Part shown: in pieces, positions 1 through 27,040 of the stretch
Layout: every line of letters starts with the position of its first letter
Numbering within the stretch: position 1 is the stretch's first letter
From: Apostichopus japonicus
Lineage: Eukaryota > Echinodermata > Holothuroidea > Aspidochirotida > Stichopodidae
Direction: 5' to 3'
Length of the DNA stretch: 64,000 nt
NCBI RefSeq assembly: GCF_037975245.1
Contig: NC_092561.1
Span: forward strand, 12,585,001 to 12,649,000
Notes under the pieces: generated by a model
The model's database searches: none
Seen by the model: only the letters and a program-made list of their open reading frames with translations
Told to the model about the DNA's origin: nothing
Program-made: the position numbers and the translations under genes

Positions 1-14458
<14,458 letters not shown>

Positions 14459-15870
14459 ATGCTGGGAAACATAGGCTTAGTTTTTCAGTGTGGTCTTAAT
14501 TTTCTCCTTCTCTTTGTAATAAGAGGCATGACTATACAAGTCCTTCCTTTAAAGTACTTAAAGATAGCCTCAACTGACGTCTTCTGTTTGCTTCTCCTTT
14601 TACTCATTCTTTGGAGAGTGGGGTGCAAAAATCAAAAAAGTAATCTCCCTGTTGCAATATTTTAATCAGGAAATCATCATTGCATATGTACCTAAATATG
14701 AAATATTCATACACTATTACCCCAATTAACACAATTATCATATCAGTATGTGCTATTAGATCCTTATCATTATTGTCAATTTGGTCATTTACAATGACCT
14801 ATTATGACTAATCATATAGCCAGTCTCACAATCTGAGAAGTTAAGTTGCCAATAGAGAAACTTAAAAATTGAATCCTACTAAATTTAAACTAGTATTCGG
14901 CATATTTTCTGACTTAAAATCTGATCCCTCAATCCTGGTTTTTCATTTCATTTTCAGTTTTATTGTTTAACTTTTTCGTTCTCTTAGATGTATGTATGTT
15001 TTGTTTCTTTGACTGGTTTGCGTTGTTGGCATTATAGTATTTCATCCTTTCTAAAAGACCACACTGAAGAAGCCAGCCTATATTCCAATGGACAACTTGC
15101 ACAAGATTGAATCTAGCTCAATTGTTTAACTAATTATGATGTTACATTTTAGTCTAAAAGAGGACACTTCCGTTATCTGCATATAATGGTGAAGGGGTTT
15201 GAACTATAAACTTCCCTAAGAAATCCTTAATGTTTAAGTCGTCTTTAAAAGTTGATTATGCAAAGAATATTGATGTTGTTTTTCAATGTCAACATTTGCA
15301 CCTAGCGAATATGAGCGATATATAATGAATCATTCATAAGTTCACTTGAATGAATTGATCAATTTTGTCGGTTTTGACAAATGCATCTATTTTAAATTGA
15401 ATTTGGTTTCATACCTTGAAACAAGGTTATTTTTAAAGAAAATCATGTCAAATGTTTGAAGGAAGCAAAAAAAGCATCAAGACTAATTCACTTGGTTTTC
15501 ATCATTTTGTTGCTTCTGTGATCAGAGTAAAGATATTTTGCACTTGGGGAGGGGGGGAGGTTCAAGAAGCTTGGAAAAAAACCAAACAACAGAAGAATTT
15601 TTACCATTGCTTCAATTAATGAAACTCCAGCTAGAAATCTGAGCAGGTTTTCCTGCTTTAGGACAGTGGAATACCACCTGCCCCAACCATTTGCCATGCA
15701 TTCTCCTCAAGTGGTCCTACCCTTGGTTTAGACAGTATTAACAACAGAAGAAGGGCAGATTCATCTTAAAACCACATAGAAATACAATGCTGTGTTCTTT
15801 AGGGAAGGATTTCAAAGATGCTTTCCCTTCTTGTGAATTGCCATACAGTGTTGTACATTACAAATCACAT
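14459..15870 (+). other. SND1 3' UTR and downstream sequence
   Basis: AT-rich sequence directly after the SND1 stop codon. It should contain the 3' UTR, but I did not spot a canonical AATAAA, so the transcript end cannot be placed. Short ORFs at 14459-14665 and 15488-15697 look like chance. Confidence 0.5.
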
Positions 15871-15884
15871 AATTTCCCATTGCT

Positions 15885-16262
15885 ATGACAAATCTTACGG
15901 TTTCTCTACTTGAGAGGAGCATCCCGTTCGCATTCGACCTAACTGTACCCCGCCACAGACGAGGCTCGAAACGGTGTCTACTCATCATTCCACGGCGGGT
16001 TGTCTCCTCTCTCAGAGAGGAGCAGAAGATAAACCGGTTCGTTTTGCGACCAACTGGACCGTCCCCCAGCGCTCAGTTCAAAGCAGAGGATAGGCCACAT
16101 TTTCCTATATGTGTCTCCTCTGCCATCTAGGAGCTCCAAAACGGTCAGTTTCCAGTCCCTTTCGTTTTCGACCAAAAACGGCGTGTTCCCCTTCCCGGCG
16201 GGTTCTCTTTCTTAAATGGATGTATGCACCATTTCCCGGAACTTGGAGGGCTGTTCCCTCTC
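15885..16262 (+). repeat. Hairpin repeat array, part 1
   Basis: About three degenerate units of a repeat whose consensus reads roughly: 'ggtgtctcctctcgcc' + 'gagaggagcaccc' (a short hairpin), then 'gttcgttttcgacctaaacg', then 'gcctgttcccc'. Clear examples are the ctcctctctcagagaggag hairpin near 16006-16024 and 'tttcgttttcgaccaaaaacg' near 16159. The array is cut off by the LINE-containing segment starting about 16265. Confidence 0.7.
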
Positions 16263-16479
16263 CAGCGGCACATGCCAAAAAAAACGCTAGATTTGCAAAA
16301 GTAAAACCCCAGAAAACAACTGTAGAATCAACAAAATTACAACTAATTCATACGAAATTTAACTGCAAGAAACGATTCTCGTCTCAATCCGCGCTAAGGC
16401 TGTGTACTCACACAGTAAACTCACACAATAGCCCACAGTTCCTCTCCTCACGTTTACTACACTGCACACGTGCGCCTCA

Positions 16480-17395
16480 GCTGTAAGTAGTAGTAGTAAG
16501 TTGGGTCTCGTCTATCCGACATGTTCAGTGATTAACCTCCGCCACGTATCACGATCTTGCGCAAGGTTTATTGCTTCCTCGAAATTGTTAATGTTAACGT
16601 CTTTAAATTGCGACTTTATTTTTTTTCCAAGCAAGGTAGTTACGGGCATTCCTAATGGTTTCGCAGTATGCCTCAATGCTTCTCTTAAAAAGGGTGTGAA
16701 GACTCACCGCGCAAAAAGAAACGTCTAATGCCGGTAATTTGACCTAGTTTCGAATGAGGTGTAACAGAAGTGTTAAACACCACAATCGATCCCAGAAAAT
16801 ACACACACAGCTTGCTACCGTCGGTAATTAGACACTAGTGTACAGTCAGTACATACAGCTGCGGTCAATACCCACAGCACAGTATACAAACCATACATCG
16901 ATGGACATCTCAGGTCCAGCTAAAGATAACAATTAAGGTATCACGTTTCATAACAAACACGAACAAAACGTCACTTGCAAGCAACAGAAAGTTAACTTTT
17001 TCAGATGGCCACACACGGTTTGAAGCGAGTCTTCAATGCCTTTAAAGCAACCTTTGCTGGAGCGTTCTCCTGGAGTCTTGCTACATGACCGGAAAACCTC
17101 AACTTCTATGTGCGACTATGGATGACCAAGGTGTTTGGTTAGTTTCATTGTAGAGCTCATCGTTTGATAACCAATTGTTATTGGTCCATCTAATGTTGAA
17201 AATATTACGAAGTGGTCTCCTTTGAAAAGTGTCAATTTTGCGATCAAGATCCTTCGTTGTGTCCCACAGTTCGCAATTGTACAAAAAAATACTCATTAAT
17301 AAAGCCTCGAAAATCCTAAGCTTAATGTTTCGGCTTATGTTTTTGCTTTTGAAAATACTTGGTGTGACAGCTGTACGTACGTTCAGCATTATTCA
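16480..17395 (-). mobile_element. Broken non-LTR retrotransposon 3' region
   Basis: Minus strand. From 17389 an open frame encodes a LINE C-terminal region: SIFKSKNISRNIKLRIFEAL, FLYNCELWDTTKDLDRKID, RNIFNIRWTNNNWLSNDELY. After a stop near 17115 the same frame goes on with FSGHVARLQENAPAKVALKA to about 16990. The remainder of the C-terminus (PVTTLLGKKIKSQFKDVN, EEAINLAQDRDTWRRLITEH) resumes near 16690, so roughly 300 bp separate the two parts. It ends in a TACTACTACT-type tail at about 16484-16499. Premature stop plus interruption mark it as dead. The superfamily is not resolved. Confidence 0.8.
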
Positions 17396-17629
17396 TAATA
17401 AATATATCGACCGCGATAACATTGTGTAAAAGTAACAAAATAGGTTCAGTGTGTTTCCAAGCGGTAATTTCACCTCGAATGTTTCGGATACGTGCAATTT
17501 TTTTTGTGAACCATCAATTTCGGGCAAAAAAAAGGGCTAGATTTGGCCTATTTTGAAAAAAAACGTACGCTAGAACACCAGAAAAGTCTAAAAACGCTAA
17601 ATCTAGTGTAAAAACGCTAACGCTGGTAA

Positions 17630-18565
17630 CACTGTTCCTCTCTCCAAAAGGAGCACATCCGTTCGTTTTCGATTTAAGCGGCCTGTTCTCCGCGCCAAAA
17701 AGGACTCAAAAAGTGGCACAAAATAAGGTGTAGGCTTCATTAGGCATGGGAATTGGGCATTAGGCATGGGAATTAGAGGGGTATCTCCTTTCACGGAGAG
17801 GTGCACCCCTCTCATTTTCGATCTAGAGGGCCTGTTCGGCATTGAAGAAGCCCCAAACTGTGTCTAGGCACTATTTCCAAAAGGGTTGTTTTCTCTCGCG
17901 GGGAGGAGCACTCCCGTTCGATTTCAACCTCGACTGCCTGCTCCCCTCCTTTTAAGTGGGTGTAGGCCGCATATCCCAGGAGGGGTGTTTCCTCTCGCCT
18001 ACAGAAGTACTCGATATCGTTTTCTACCTAAACCGCTTCTTCCCTACCCCTAAAAGTCACCATTTCCCATAGGGGTGTCTTCTCTCGCCATGAGGACACC
18101 CCGTTTGTTTTTAACCAAAACGGCTTGTTCCCATTCTCTAAAGGAGTTCCACAGAAGGTGCAGGCCCCATTTCACAGAGGAGTTTTTTCTTGCCAAGAGG
18201 AGTCTGTTCCCCGTCCCCAGGCGTCTCAAAAGTGGGTGAAGGTACCATTTCCCGGAAGGGTGTCTCCTCTCGCCTAGAGGAGCACCCGACTTCGCTTTCG
18301 AACTTAACAGCTTGTTCTCTACCCGTGAAAGTGCTGAATTGGTGCAGTCCCAATTATCCAAGGAGAAACCTATTCGTTTTCGACCAAAATGGGTTTTTTT
18401 CGTGCCCCGAAAAAAACGTTTCCCTTAGTGGTGACTCCTCTCCGCCAAGAGGAGACCTTTTTGTTTTCGACCTAAATGGAGGGTTCCCCGCCGCGTCAGA
18501 AACTCAAGAGGTGATGCATTCCTCATTTCCAGTTGGGGTGTCCCTATCGCCGAGAGACTTTATAC
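17630..18565 (+). repeat. Hairpin repeat array, part 2 (main block)
   Basis: Eight or more degenerate units, spaced about 85-150 bp. Conserved 'gttcgttttcgacctaaacg' boxes occur near 17663, 17812, 17916, 18014, 18104, 18292, 18375 and 18460. Most are preceded by a ctcctctcgcc/gagaggag stem-loop (for example 18263-18284 and 18437-18456) and followed by 'gcctgttcccc'. Longer ORFs in both orientations (such as 18190-18756 +, 18050-18361 -) come from the GC-richer, stop-poor repeat. The minus-strand reading shows loose peptide periodicity (GERRHPSGKW, AREDTPMGNGD), but indels between units break the frame. Confidence 0.75.
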
Positions 18566-19105
18566 TAATGTTCTCATCTTCCCTCATACCTTTAACAAGT
18601 TTGCTACACTTTTCAAATTTAAAAAAAAAACCAGGCCGGGGGTTTCTTCTGTTACCGGGAAGGTGGTGGCAAACACTGATGTCATCTTTCACCAGCTCCA
18701 AACCTCTTGCGCAAAATGCACAACTTAGCCTTTCAAGTCCTCACCGTCATTCTTAGCTAGACCAAAAAATAAGTAACTTGTAAACAGTGAAGGGAAGCCA
18801 TATGTCAGGTATCAGGTGTGTAAACATTCTCTTTACAAGCTAAATGTCATACACATGTTGATATGACAGCAAACAAACCTATATCTATTATCTTTCATGA
18901 TTATATTTCACGCGTAATCTACAGAGAGAAACGTTCGCGATTGCCTCAAAAAACAGACTTTTATTCCCAAACACTTTCAGATTCATTCTGGATACCACAT
19001 GTGATATACCATGGTGACCATACATGTTTACAGATTTCTCAATTAGAATTTAACTGGATTCATAAGAATGGTTTTACTGGGTTCAAATGGCCTTCGCTAG
19101 AAAGT
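18566..19105. other. Unassigned sequence between repeat array and hAT element
   Basis: No gene, tandem repeat or element end was recognised in this AT-rich stretch. It is the left flank of the hAT-like insertion at 19114. Confidence 0.4.
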
Positions 19106-19232
19106 CTACCTATCATAGGCGTACGAGGCGGGGGGTGGGCAGGGGGGCAGACCCCCCCCCCAAATTTTCCAGAGGACAAGAAATTCGGGCAAAAGTCCTG
19201 AAAAAATTCGGGCAGCCTGAGAGGGAAAAAAA

Positions 19233-19433
<201 letters not shown>

Positions 19434-20046
19434 TGCAGTAGTTTGCCCGAATCTTTTTCAAATTTTTGCCCCACAATTCTGTGGAAAGCGTTTTATGTTA
19501 TTTGTTTTGTGACATTAATATTAATATAGGCCTAATGATTTTCTTTATTTAGCACCATGTTGCCCGAATATTTCCGTGTAACACCACTGTAAGCGCAGCT
19601 CATCTGGGCTACCACGCTTTTTGCACTATCAAAATTTTTCTAACTAGTCAACTGTATACCTGGACATCCCCGACATGAGTGTATATAAGAAACGTTTTAT
19701 TGTTCATGGATGGTGGGGGGGGGGGGCGAGTGCCTACAAGCCTAGAAGTACAGGTATATCATATTCGTTGTTATTTTTTATACTTTTTTGTGAGACAAAT
19801 TGCAGTCTCACCCGACACAGCGACATTATCCCGCCTACGTGTCGTTGAACAATGTATGTTTTTCTGGAGGCAGCTGAGTACTGTAATAAAATAATAAATA
19901 CGATAACTAAAAAGGAGCTTAAAAAATATACTGTCCTATTTTTCCCCTTCAAAGTGATGTTACCATTTTTTCTTCTTCTAATTTACCAAATTTTTGGGGA
20001 AGTGTAAATTTCTAAAACGTGAGATTATAAAATAAAGAATGTTTAG

Positions 20047-20165
20047 ATGCAACTTGCAAGGCCTCAGAAGTGCCATTTCCGGCAATCTGAGAGGCATTTT
20101 TTGCCAAAAAAATTCTTGTACGCTACGCGCCAACCGATGGTGGCGCTCCGCTTAGATAGTGTCAC
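20047..20165 (+). repeat. Shared subterminal module, copy 1
   Basis: Module of about 115 bp ending 'tggtggcgctccgcttagat'. Further copies are at about 23960-24052, 24568-24672, 24722-24832 (+) and 28090-28205 (-). Read as protein, copy 1 gives KKFLYATRQPMVALRLDSV. Four of the five copies keep this frame open with MVALRLDSV-like ends. Every copy lies towards an end of a TIR element and in the same relative orientation. Confidence 0.8.
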
Positions 20166-20238
20166 AGGAATTTTCGGGCACAAAAGTTTCTGCCCCCCCC
20201 CCCAAACTAAAATGGTTCCGTACGCCTATGCTACCTAT

Positions 20239-20500
20239 CAACCACTTTTGAGATCCTCCTGGGCGGGGAACAGGCTGTTTAGGTCGAAGACGTTCCTAGT
20301 TCTCGTCTCCGCAAGAGGAAAAATAAACCTATAACTTAGAAACATTTTAGGGGCGTGGTACAGTTTGAAGCCCTTCCGAGGTGGTCGAATACGAAAGGGG
20401 TGCTCCTCCCGGCGAGAAAATGAGAAGAGACAACCCTTCGTAGACAGGAAACACCGCTTCGGGATGGTGGATACACCCACTTATAAGAGTGTTCAATAAG
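20239..20500 (-). repeat. Hairpin repeat array, part 3, inverted
   Basis: Reverse complement of the array at 15885-18565: about two units, with 'gttcctagttctcgtctccg' and the box 'ccgtttaggtcgaa'-like sequence near 20275-20300, and the ggtgctcctcccggcgagaa stem near 20398-20417. Lying directly right of the hAT-like insertion, it is in the opposite orientation to the left-hand blocks. Confidence 0.65.
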
Positions 20501-20559
20501 TAGAGTGAAGGAGAGTAGAGGAGGGGGGGGGGACGTGGTCAATGAATTGGTACCTTCAG

Positions 20560-22633
20560 GTAATTAACTGCCACTCAAAGTGGGCTGCAGTGAGCAACAA
20601 TATTATACATCGGCAATTGGGAGACAAACATACAGAGTATGGAGAGCAGCGGATTGCCCGAGTGCGAGAGGTCTGCAGTTAATAGTTAATAGTTAATAAA
20701 ACGGGGAATCCAGGTGATAACTTGATAATGACATAAATTGAAGTTGATGTGGAACTTGGTGAGCAACGAAAACGCCTGTGGTCGTCTACAGCAGTATTGG
20801 AGAAATGTCCCCACCCCCACATCACAAACACGAAATCATGGCATCATCAAAAATAAATTGCACTAATTTAAGAGAAAGACTGTCGTGGGAAAAGTAACAT
20901 GATCCTTTGAAACGGTGCCATGATCCATATGATGCTTTTAATATATTTCACAAATAATGCAATGACTTCTGGAATGACGTATGTTGAAAACAGTGAAAAG
21001 AATGAAGAAAAAAATTGTGAGATAAAAACATTTCATTGTTTCTGCACAGCAGACAAAAATCAAAGCAAACCAACAGACCGCTGGAAAACTGGGATAAAAG
21101 CTGTCACATGTGACGCAGTGAACTGATATGACTCATCATTTTGAACTACTCTTATTATTAAGTGAAGCAATCTTCATCGCGTCTTCTGCATTTCATCACA
21201 GTTTTGTGTACATGGTATAGCAAGTAATACTTGAGCTAATATACGGTGATTGCTGTTACCATCCAAAAGGACAAACAAATGCAATTACTTTCTTGTGATG
21301 AACAAAAGGCAAAATAAAAAGGCAGGCAAAGGTATAAAATGAGAAAAATGGTCAGGAGCCTTCATTGTAGACTAACATTGCCATATTATTGCAGGAGAGA
21401 ATCTGCACTTACATCTGTAAACTGACATCGATGAAATATCACTCTTTGTGTGACGAAGATATGAATGATATAAACCTAGTAAAATGTATAATTCTTGGTA
21501 TGAGATGATTAACCTTGCATTTTGTGCTCTATCAATCTCTATATTTTCTGTCAGGATGCTTCTTTCGGCACATCGTACATAGTTCTTGGTACTTTCAGCA
21601 GCACTGTCTTGAAAAACAAATGTTGCAGTTTCTATTTCTTTTACAACTCAACTCTGGAGTTAATCATTGGAGCGTGTTTGTGAATCCCTAAACACAACAT
21701 TTAGGACAATTCTGAATAAACTTCTAAAACCAATAGTGAAAACAAATTGATATTTGCTAGACCTACGATATGAGACTACCTGTTATATCATTATGCCTAT
21801 ACATAGCACGATTTTCCGTGGTACGTTCGTCGATAATTCTCACAAAACAATTTGTCTTAGTTTATTGACCTGAGTCAAGGAAGATGACGAAGATACTTCG
21901 AATTTATTAAGTAATTTCTGAATTGAATTTAAATGTGATAAGGAAACTTCTACAGGCCACTTCAAGTGCCCTATAAACACCACTCTTATGTTCTTCCCTA
22001 ATACCTGCAATACATCGTCTTTCTAGTTTTTGCCCGACACGACAGTGAAATTTTAGCCATACACATTTTCCCTTTACAATATGTGAATAAAGTCAAAGAA
22101 GTTGTACAGGCGAAGATATACTGTGAATCGATAACATAATTTCTGAATTGAATAAAATCTAATTCCAATGTGATAAAGAAACTAGTACACGCCAATTTCA
22201 TTGACAAAATCTTCCCTCACACCTTCGATAAACCATCTTTCCTCTGTCGCCCGACAAGAACTTTTGTTTAGCCTATCCACCTTTCCCTTACAATATATCA
22301 TCACTAATATATTATTATTTTATAGTCTTCATCTGTGTTACTTCTCCTTCTGCATGGAAAGGCGGGCGATATTATAAAATTATAAAACTATACTATTATA
22401 TGGAGTTCATATTGATAGAATATACATATACATACGCATGACTAGTTATTCGAGGACACAAAGTGACCAAATATTTATATATTTCCCCCACTTGTTTTAA
22501 ATATTTATTGAACACACATTGAGATAATTGTGTGGCATCCGTAATTTATGGCGGGTAATTTTATAACAGTATGCATGCATTGCGTCCGTATGATAGAATA
22601 AAAGACTGGAAAGATTAATCTCTTTAACAGCTC
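20560..22633. repeat. Intergenic, with diverged ~250-bp direct repeats
   Basis: No gene recognised. From about 21880 a unit of about 250 bp is seen twice ('aatttctgaattgaat...aatgtgataa...gaaact', then 'cccgacacga', then 'ccctttacaatat'; copies about 21890-22110 and 22135-22330). A further diverged copy lies at about 24975-25210 on the other side of the inserted element, suggesting that the element landed inside this repeat cluster. Confidence 0.55.
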
Positions 22634-22641
22634 GACTCAAT

Positions 22642-24908
22642 CAGTGGCGGAGAAACAGGGGGGGTTGGGGGGGTTTTAACCCCCCCACTTTTTGAAGAGG
22701 GGGGGTTGGCCCACACAATCAACCCCCCTAATTTTTGCCAGTAATGTTCTGTTATAGCCTATGTTATGTGCCCCAAATGGCATAATAAATCAAATCATTA
22801 AATTTGAAATTGTTAAAGTCATTTCAACCTTTTACCTGGTAGGCTACATGAACAATTAACGACCGAAAACTGAGTTAGAATTGACCCACACATTATTTCT
22901 AGCCCCTTTCCCCCACCTTGCGCATTGGAACTTGTAGCTCATAGCGCTAACTTCACCCCACAACAGACATACACAAAATAACGTTTTGTTGCTGTTGAAT
23001 AGCTTTGGAACTGTATACACTTGCCAACTTCAACGAGGTGTTTCTAAGTACATGTACGTAGGCAATATGAGTGTCGAAATCTGTCGCTAGGCTAGCGCGC
23101 TTTGGCACTATCAATGCGAGGTTGATTTCGCCGCACGTGCCTTACGTTTTACACAGCACTGTTTGGTAAAAATGTACTCTTATTGTTTTTAGGCATGAAT
23201 TGATAATTACAATGGTTGTGTTGTAGGGGACTACCTTAGGAGTTAGGACTATTTTGGCAAAGTTTGGAGTATGTGATGACTGTAGATTGTTTGGAAACTT
23301 CACTTGAATCATGTGAAAACTCACCTGAACTCAAATGTAAATTAGGTTTGAGACTTAATTGTTCCTGTATGTAAACCTGTGATATGGTTAGTGCAGAACT
23401 ATTATGCTGTAACTGACTGAGAGTATCAAGGACAGCTAATAAAACAACATACGGTACTCCAGAATATTTTGCACCCACGCGAGAAAACTGCACTGAAATG
23501 AATTTTACTGTATCCTATATGTTGCACTGGTAGAGCGCATGCGATCAGAAAAAGTTGTTGGATACGGCCGATAGGCTATATAATCAATGGTGACCGTTTA
23601 TTTACAAGTTGAGAATACAACATGAAAAAACGAAAAAATTTGCTTTTCATTATAGTAACACATCAGTGTATTGAACTTTGGCGCAGTTTGATCCAGCATT
23701 GTGCAAATGACATGCAGCAGTTCTCATTTTATTGTATTTTATCCACAGTTGTTAAATATAGGACTGAAATCGCATTTGCGGCAGTCTATATTTGTTTTCT
23801 GGGAGAGGACCCTAGACCCATCGTATATGCAAAAGTCTACTTGGATTATTTGTCCCCTGATTTTCTTTCTGCAGACGCCCATGTATTTCTCAAAACTAAA
23901 TTTCTAAGCCATGAGATCTAAAACTTAAGGAGGTTTAGGAGCATCAATAGGTCTGGAAAGTGTTATTCTGGCGACCTGGGAGGTATATTTGCCAAAAAAA
24001 AATCGTACGCTACGCGCGAACCCATGGTCGCGCTCCGCTTAGATAGTGTCAGAGAACAGACACGCGTCTCACCATTATCCAAGACTGATCAGCGCCCATG
24101 CTCAAAACTGTCGATTTGTGTAGTGTTCGGTTTCGCAAATATCTGGTATATATTTATTTCCTTCAGCGAAATTTTTTAGTAGCCGTCTGAATTTTCGAAA
24201 ATTCCCCGACCAACATTCTTCATCCTTATTCATCATACTCGTGCAATTTTGACCCGTCTGTTAGGGTTTGAAGGAGGTTTTTCTATATCGGTTGTCCATA
24301 GATGATATTTTGTGCAACATTATGGGTATGTTTTGAAGTGAATTTATTCACGAGAATTGTGAATTTTCAAATTCTGAACAGTGGGGCTGACGGGTATTGT
24401 GGGCCGCGATGAAGAATCACCTACAAAAGCAATGATCCACAGGATATGTGATGAAGTCGAACATGATGTGTGACTGGTTACAATCTTCAAAAAGGTTATA
24501 TAGATGAGAAAAAAAGTATTTGGAAATACTTGATTCTCAGGCAAAAGTGTACATATGGTTGGTCAGTTTCAAGCCCGAGAAGTGCCATTTCCGGTGATCT
24601 GGGGGGTACCAAAACCACAAATTTGCTTGAACGCTGCGCGCCAACCAATGGTGGCGCTCCGCTTAGATAGTAATTCGCGCCCCCTCAGGTTAGAAAATCC
24701 TGCATACGCCCCTGGTTAAATGCAGCTTTTCAAGGCCTGGGCAGTGCCATTTACTGCAATCTGGGAGGCAATACTTGCCAAAAAAATCTTGTACACTTTG
24801 CGCCAACTTATGGTGGCGCTCCACTTAGATAGTGAGCCAGCAGTTATGACTTTTATTTCATCAATGGCCTGCAACCCCCCCACTTCTGACAAGAAATCTC
24901 CGCCACTG
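22642..24908. mobile_element. hAT-like element, ~2.3 kb, perfect 8-bp TSD
   Basis: Terminal inverted repeats cagtggcggaga (22642-22653) and tctccgccactg (24897-24908). The flanking 8-bp duplication gactcaat is perfect (22634-22641, 24909-24916). Poly-G and poly-C tracts sit just inside each end. Near the right end lie three copies of the shared module and an internal terminus-like word 'ctgcatacgcccctg' (about 24700-24714), so an older element fragment is probably embedded. Short ORFs such as 23622-23921 show no recognisable domain, so autonomy is unlikely. Confidence 0.9.
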
Positions 24909-25299
24909 GACTCAATGGTCAATAAAACTAAATAATTGATAGGAACTGACATCTTATACTCATCTAGATACGGATGATTATTAATTCGAGAACCCAAAGT
25001 GACCTTAAGTACATCATTCGTTTTGTTCTTTCCTTAGACTTGCGATAAGTCCTCTTCGCTCAACAAGAATAACATTTGAGCCTATACACTTCTCCTTTAC
25101 AATAGGTTCTCACTAATATATTATCATTGTTCACTCTTCATGTTTGTTACTTCCCTTTTCATTGCATTACAAAGGCAGGTAATATTTGGAAAAGTATGCA
25201 GATACATGTTGTGTACATTGAGGGAATAGAGTAGAAAGATTTATCGTTTTAACAACTCAAGTGAATTATAAATAGACTTATTTTTTTTAGTCGAAATTT

Positions 25300-25625
25300 T
25301 GGCGAAGATAGAAGTTATTTGACCGATATCAAATAATAACAGAGTGATAGAGGACACATTTGCCCTATTCTGTGATGTGTATCGCACTACCTAACTATTT
25401 CTATAACTAAAGATATTTAATTTTAAACATTTCGATAGTACGTAACGGTAGTTTTTACACCATGTAGTGGAATTAATAGAAATCACAAATAAAGAAGTCA
25501 TGTCACCGATATCAAACATAACTAGAGTGATAGAATAGACGTTGCTCTATGTCGTGATGTGTGTCGCACTTCTCAGCTATTCCTATAAGAAATATTATTA
25601 ATAATAAACATTTCATTAGTGGGAT
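25300..25625. repeat. Two-copy tandem repeat, ~185 bp
   Basis: 'gaccgatatcaaa...taac...agagtgatagag' through 'gtgatgtgt.tcgcact' to 'aaacatttc.atagt' appears at about 25318-25440 and 25503-25622 with about 20 percent divergence. Intergenic, no gene. Confidence 0.7.
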
Positions 25626-25869
25626 GAATTCTCTGAAATTTTATATACAAACAATTATTGAGTACCACCGCGCCTTCACTGTGGCTTATTGGCCGCTAAA
25701 AAATAGGTGACGCTCTATCGTTTTCTCCTCATTGTCTGCTCTTATAGTTCGCTCTTAAATTGCGCTCATTATGTCCGCTACCTTCAAACAGGTCTCACAA
25801 CATACAATGTATAAACAAATAGAGGGCGCTATACTGATAACACACAGAGTGTGTGTGAATAATCCGGCG

Positions 25870-26580
25870 AAAGTGTGTGATATGGGGCGATGTGTGACAA
25901 AATTATACACCGAATATATTGATTATAACTTCTCATATATAATAGTTATTCCGTTATATATATATATATATATGTTACCAGTACCAGTCATATGTAAATG
26001 TGATGTATAACCTTTTGATTTTTTTCCATAACATATACGCAATAGTAACTATTTGTTCCTGTAATCATCATATATGATGTTTTTAACACGCCTCTCCATA
26101 TAATTTTGTCAAGTTCGGTGAGAGCATATAGGTTATAACCACGCGAACTGCACACGAAAGAGTGGTGCATTTGTTGGGCACTATAACACATCGGGAGTAC
26201 GCAAATATTCCAAGCACGTACTGGCTGAAGCAAGGTCGCTGCTTCTAGATCTAGTTCTGTGCCTGCCCACGGTACGGTACAGTAGTGTAACTATGTAACA
26301 ACTCTAGCACGGTGCACATGAACGTCGGATCGGAATTATCAGGGGCGATTAGCAAAAATGTCTAGCATTGCTTTGTGGCTTGCGTCTGCATGGAGCGTTT
26401 TTCAAAGAGAGGGATATGCAAAGTTTCGTGAGCACATTTTCATCCATTTCCATTTTACTGCGTTTGTAGGACCCTATACGAACCTCACACTATGGGGCGC
26501 CGTGAATGACAAAACTATACACCGAATACATTGATTACAACTTCTCATATGCATAAGTTATTCCGTATTATATATGTGTG
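25870..26580. repeat. Pair of ~90-bp direct repeats
   Basis: The block 'tatggggcg' ... 'acaccgaatatattgatta' ... 'gttattccgt' ending in TA-rich sequence occurs at about 25880-25972 and 26492-26575. The spacing is about 610 bp. The intervening DNA has no recognisable gene. Confidence 0.65.
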
Positions 26581-26804
26581 AGGCTGTCCCACATAGGTTC
26601 AATAATGCTGCATACTCGAGGACTTTCTTCAAATTTGCATTTTTGGTCCCTGTGGGCCTGATGGTTTGTTTAATGATAAATTCCTCTGTGGTTAGCTCCT
26701 CGCTTGTCTTAAAGTTCTCGCAGTGAAGGTGTGTTATCAAGTGCGAGTCCTCTAAAGAATAAAGAAGCAAACTCACGCACACACGCACACCCAAGTTTTT
26801 ACCC

Positions 26805-27040
26805 CTCTCTCAGTCATGGACTTTCAGTCATGATGCATGGGTACCCCGCCATGGGTGACCCACGATAGTAGCTACTCGGATAGTAGCTACCGTTACGTTG
26901 GCAACTGCTGTTATGGTAACTGACGTACGTAGCCGTATATGGCCCATGCCCGGTGATAAAGGAACTACAATATCTCATCCTCATGCCCATGGGAGCAATG
27001 GGATAGTAACCGTCGCGTTAACGTTGCGAGTAGATCAGAG
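26805..27040. repeat. Dispersed repeat shared with 58230-58425
   Basis: 'cagtcatgg...', 'gggtaccccgccatgggt', 'gcaactgctgttatggtaact' and 'agtacaatat.tcat.ctc...gggagcaatggg' are all found in the same order at 58225-58410. The element at 27041 inserted at or beyond the right edge of this copy. Origin unknown; no TIR or tail was seen. Confidence 0.65.

Noticed and set aside
16501-16728. 75-codon + strand ORF
   Set aside because: Antisense shadow of the LINE C-terminus on the minus strand.
18190-18756. 188-codon ORF
   Set aside because: Lies in the GC-richer hairpin repeat array; unit indels break any periodic frame, so there is no sign of coding selection.
26558-26794. 78-codon minus-strand ORF with protein-like composition
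   Set aside because: No domain recognised, no splice context, and part of it lies in a TA-rich direct repeat; not enough to call.
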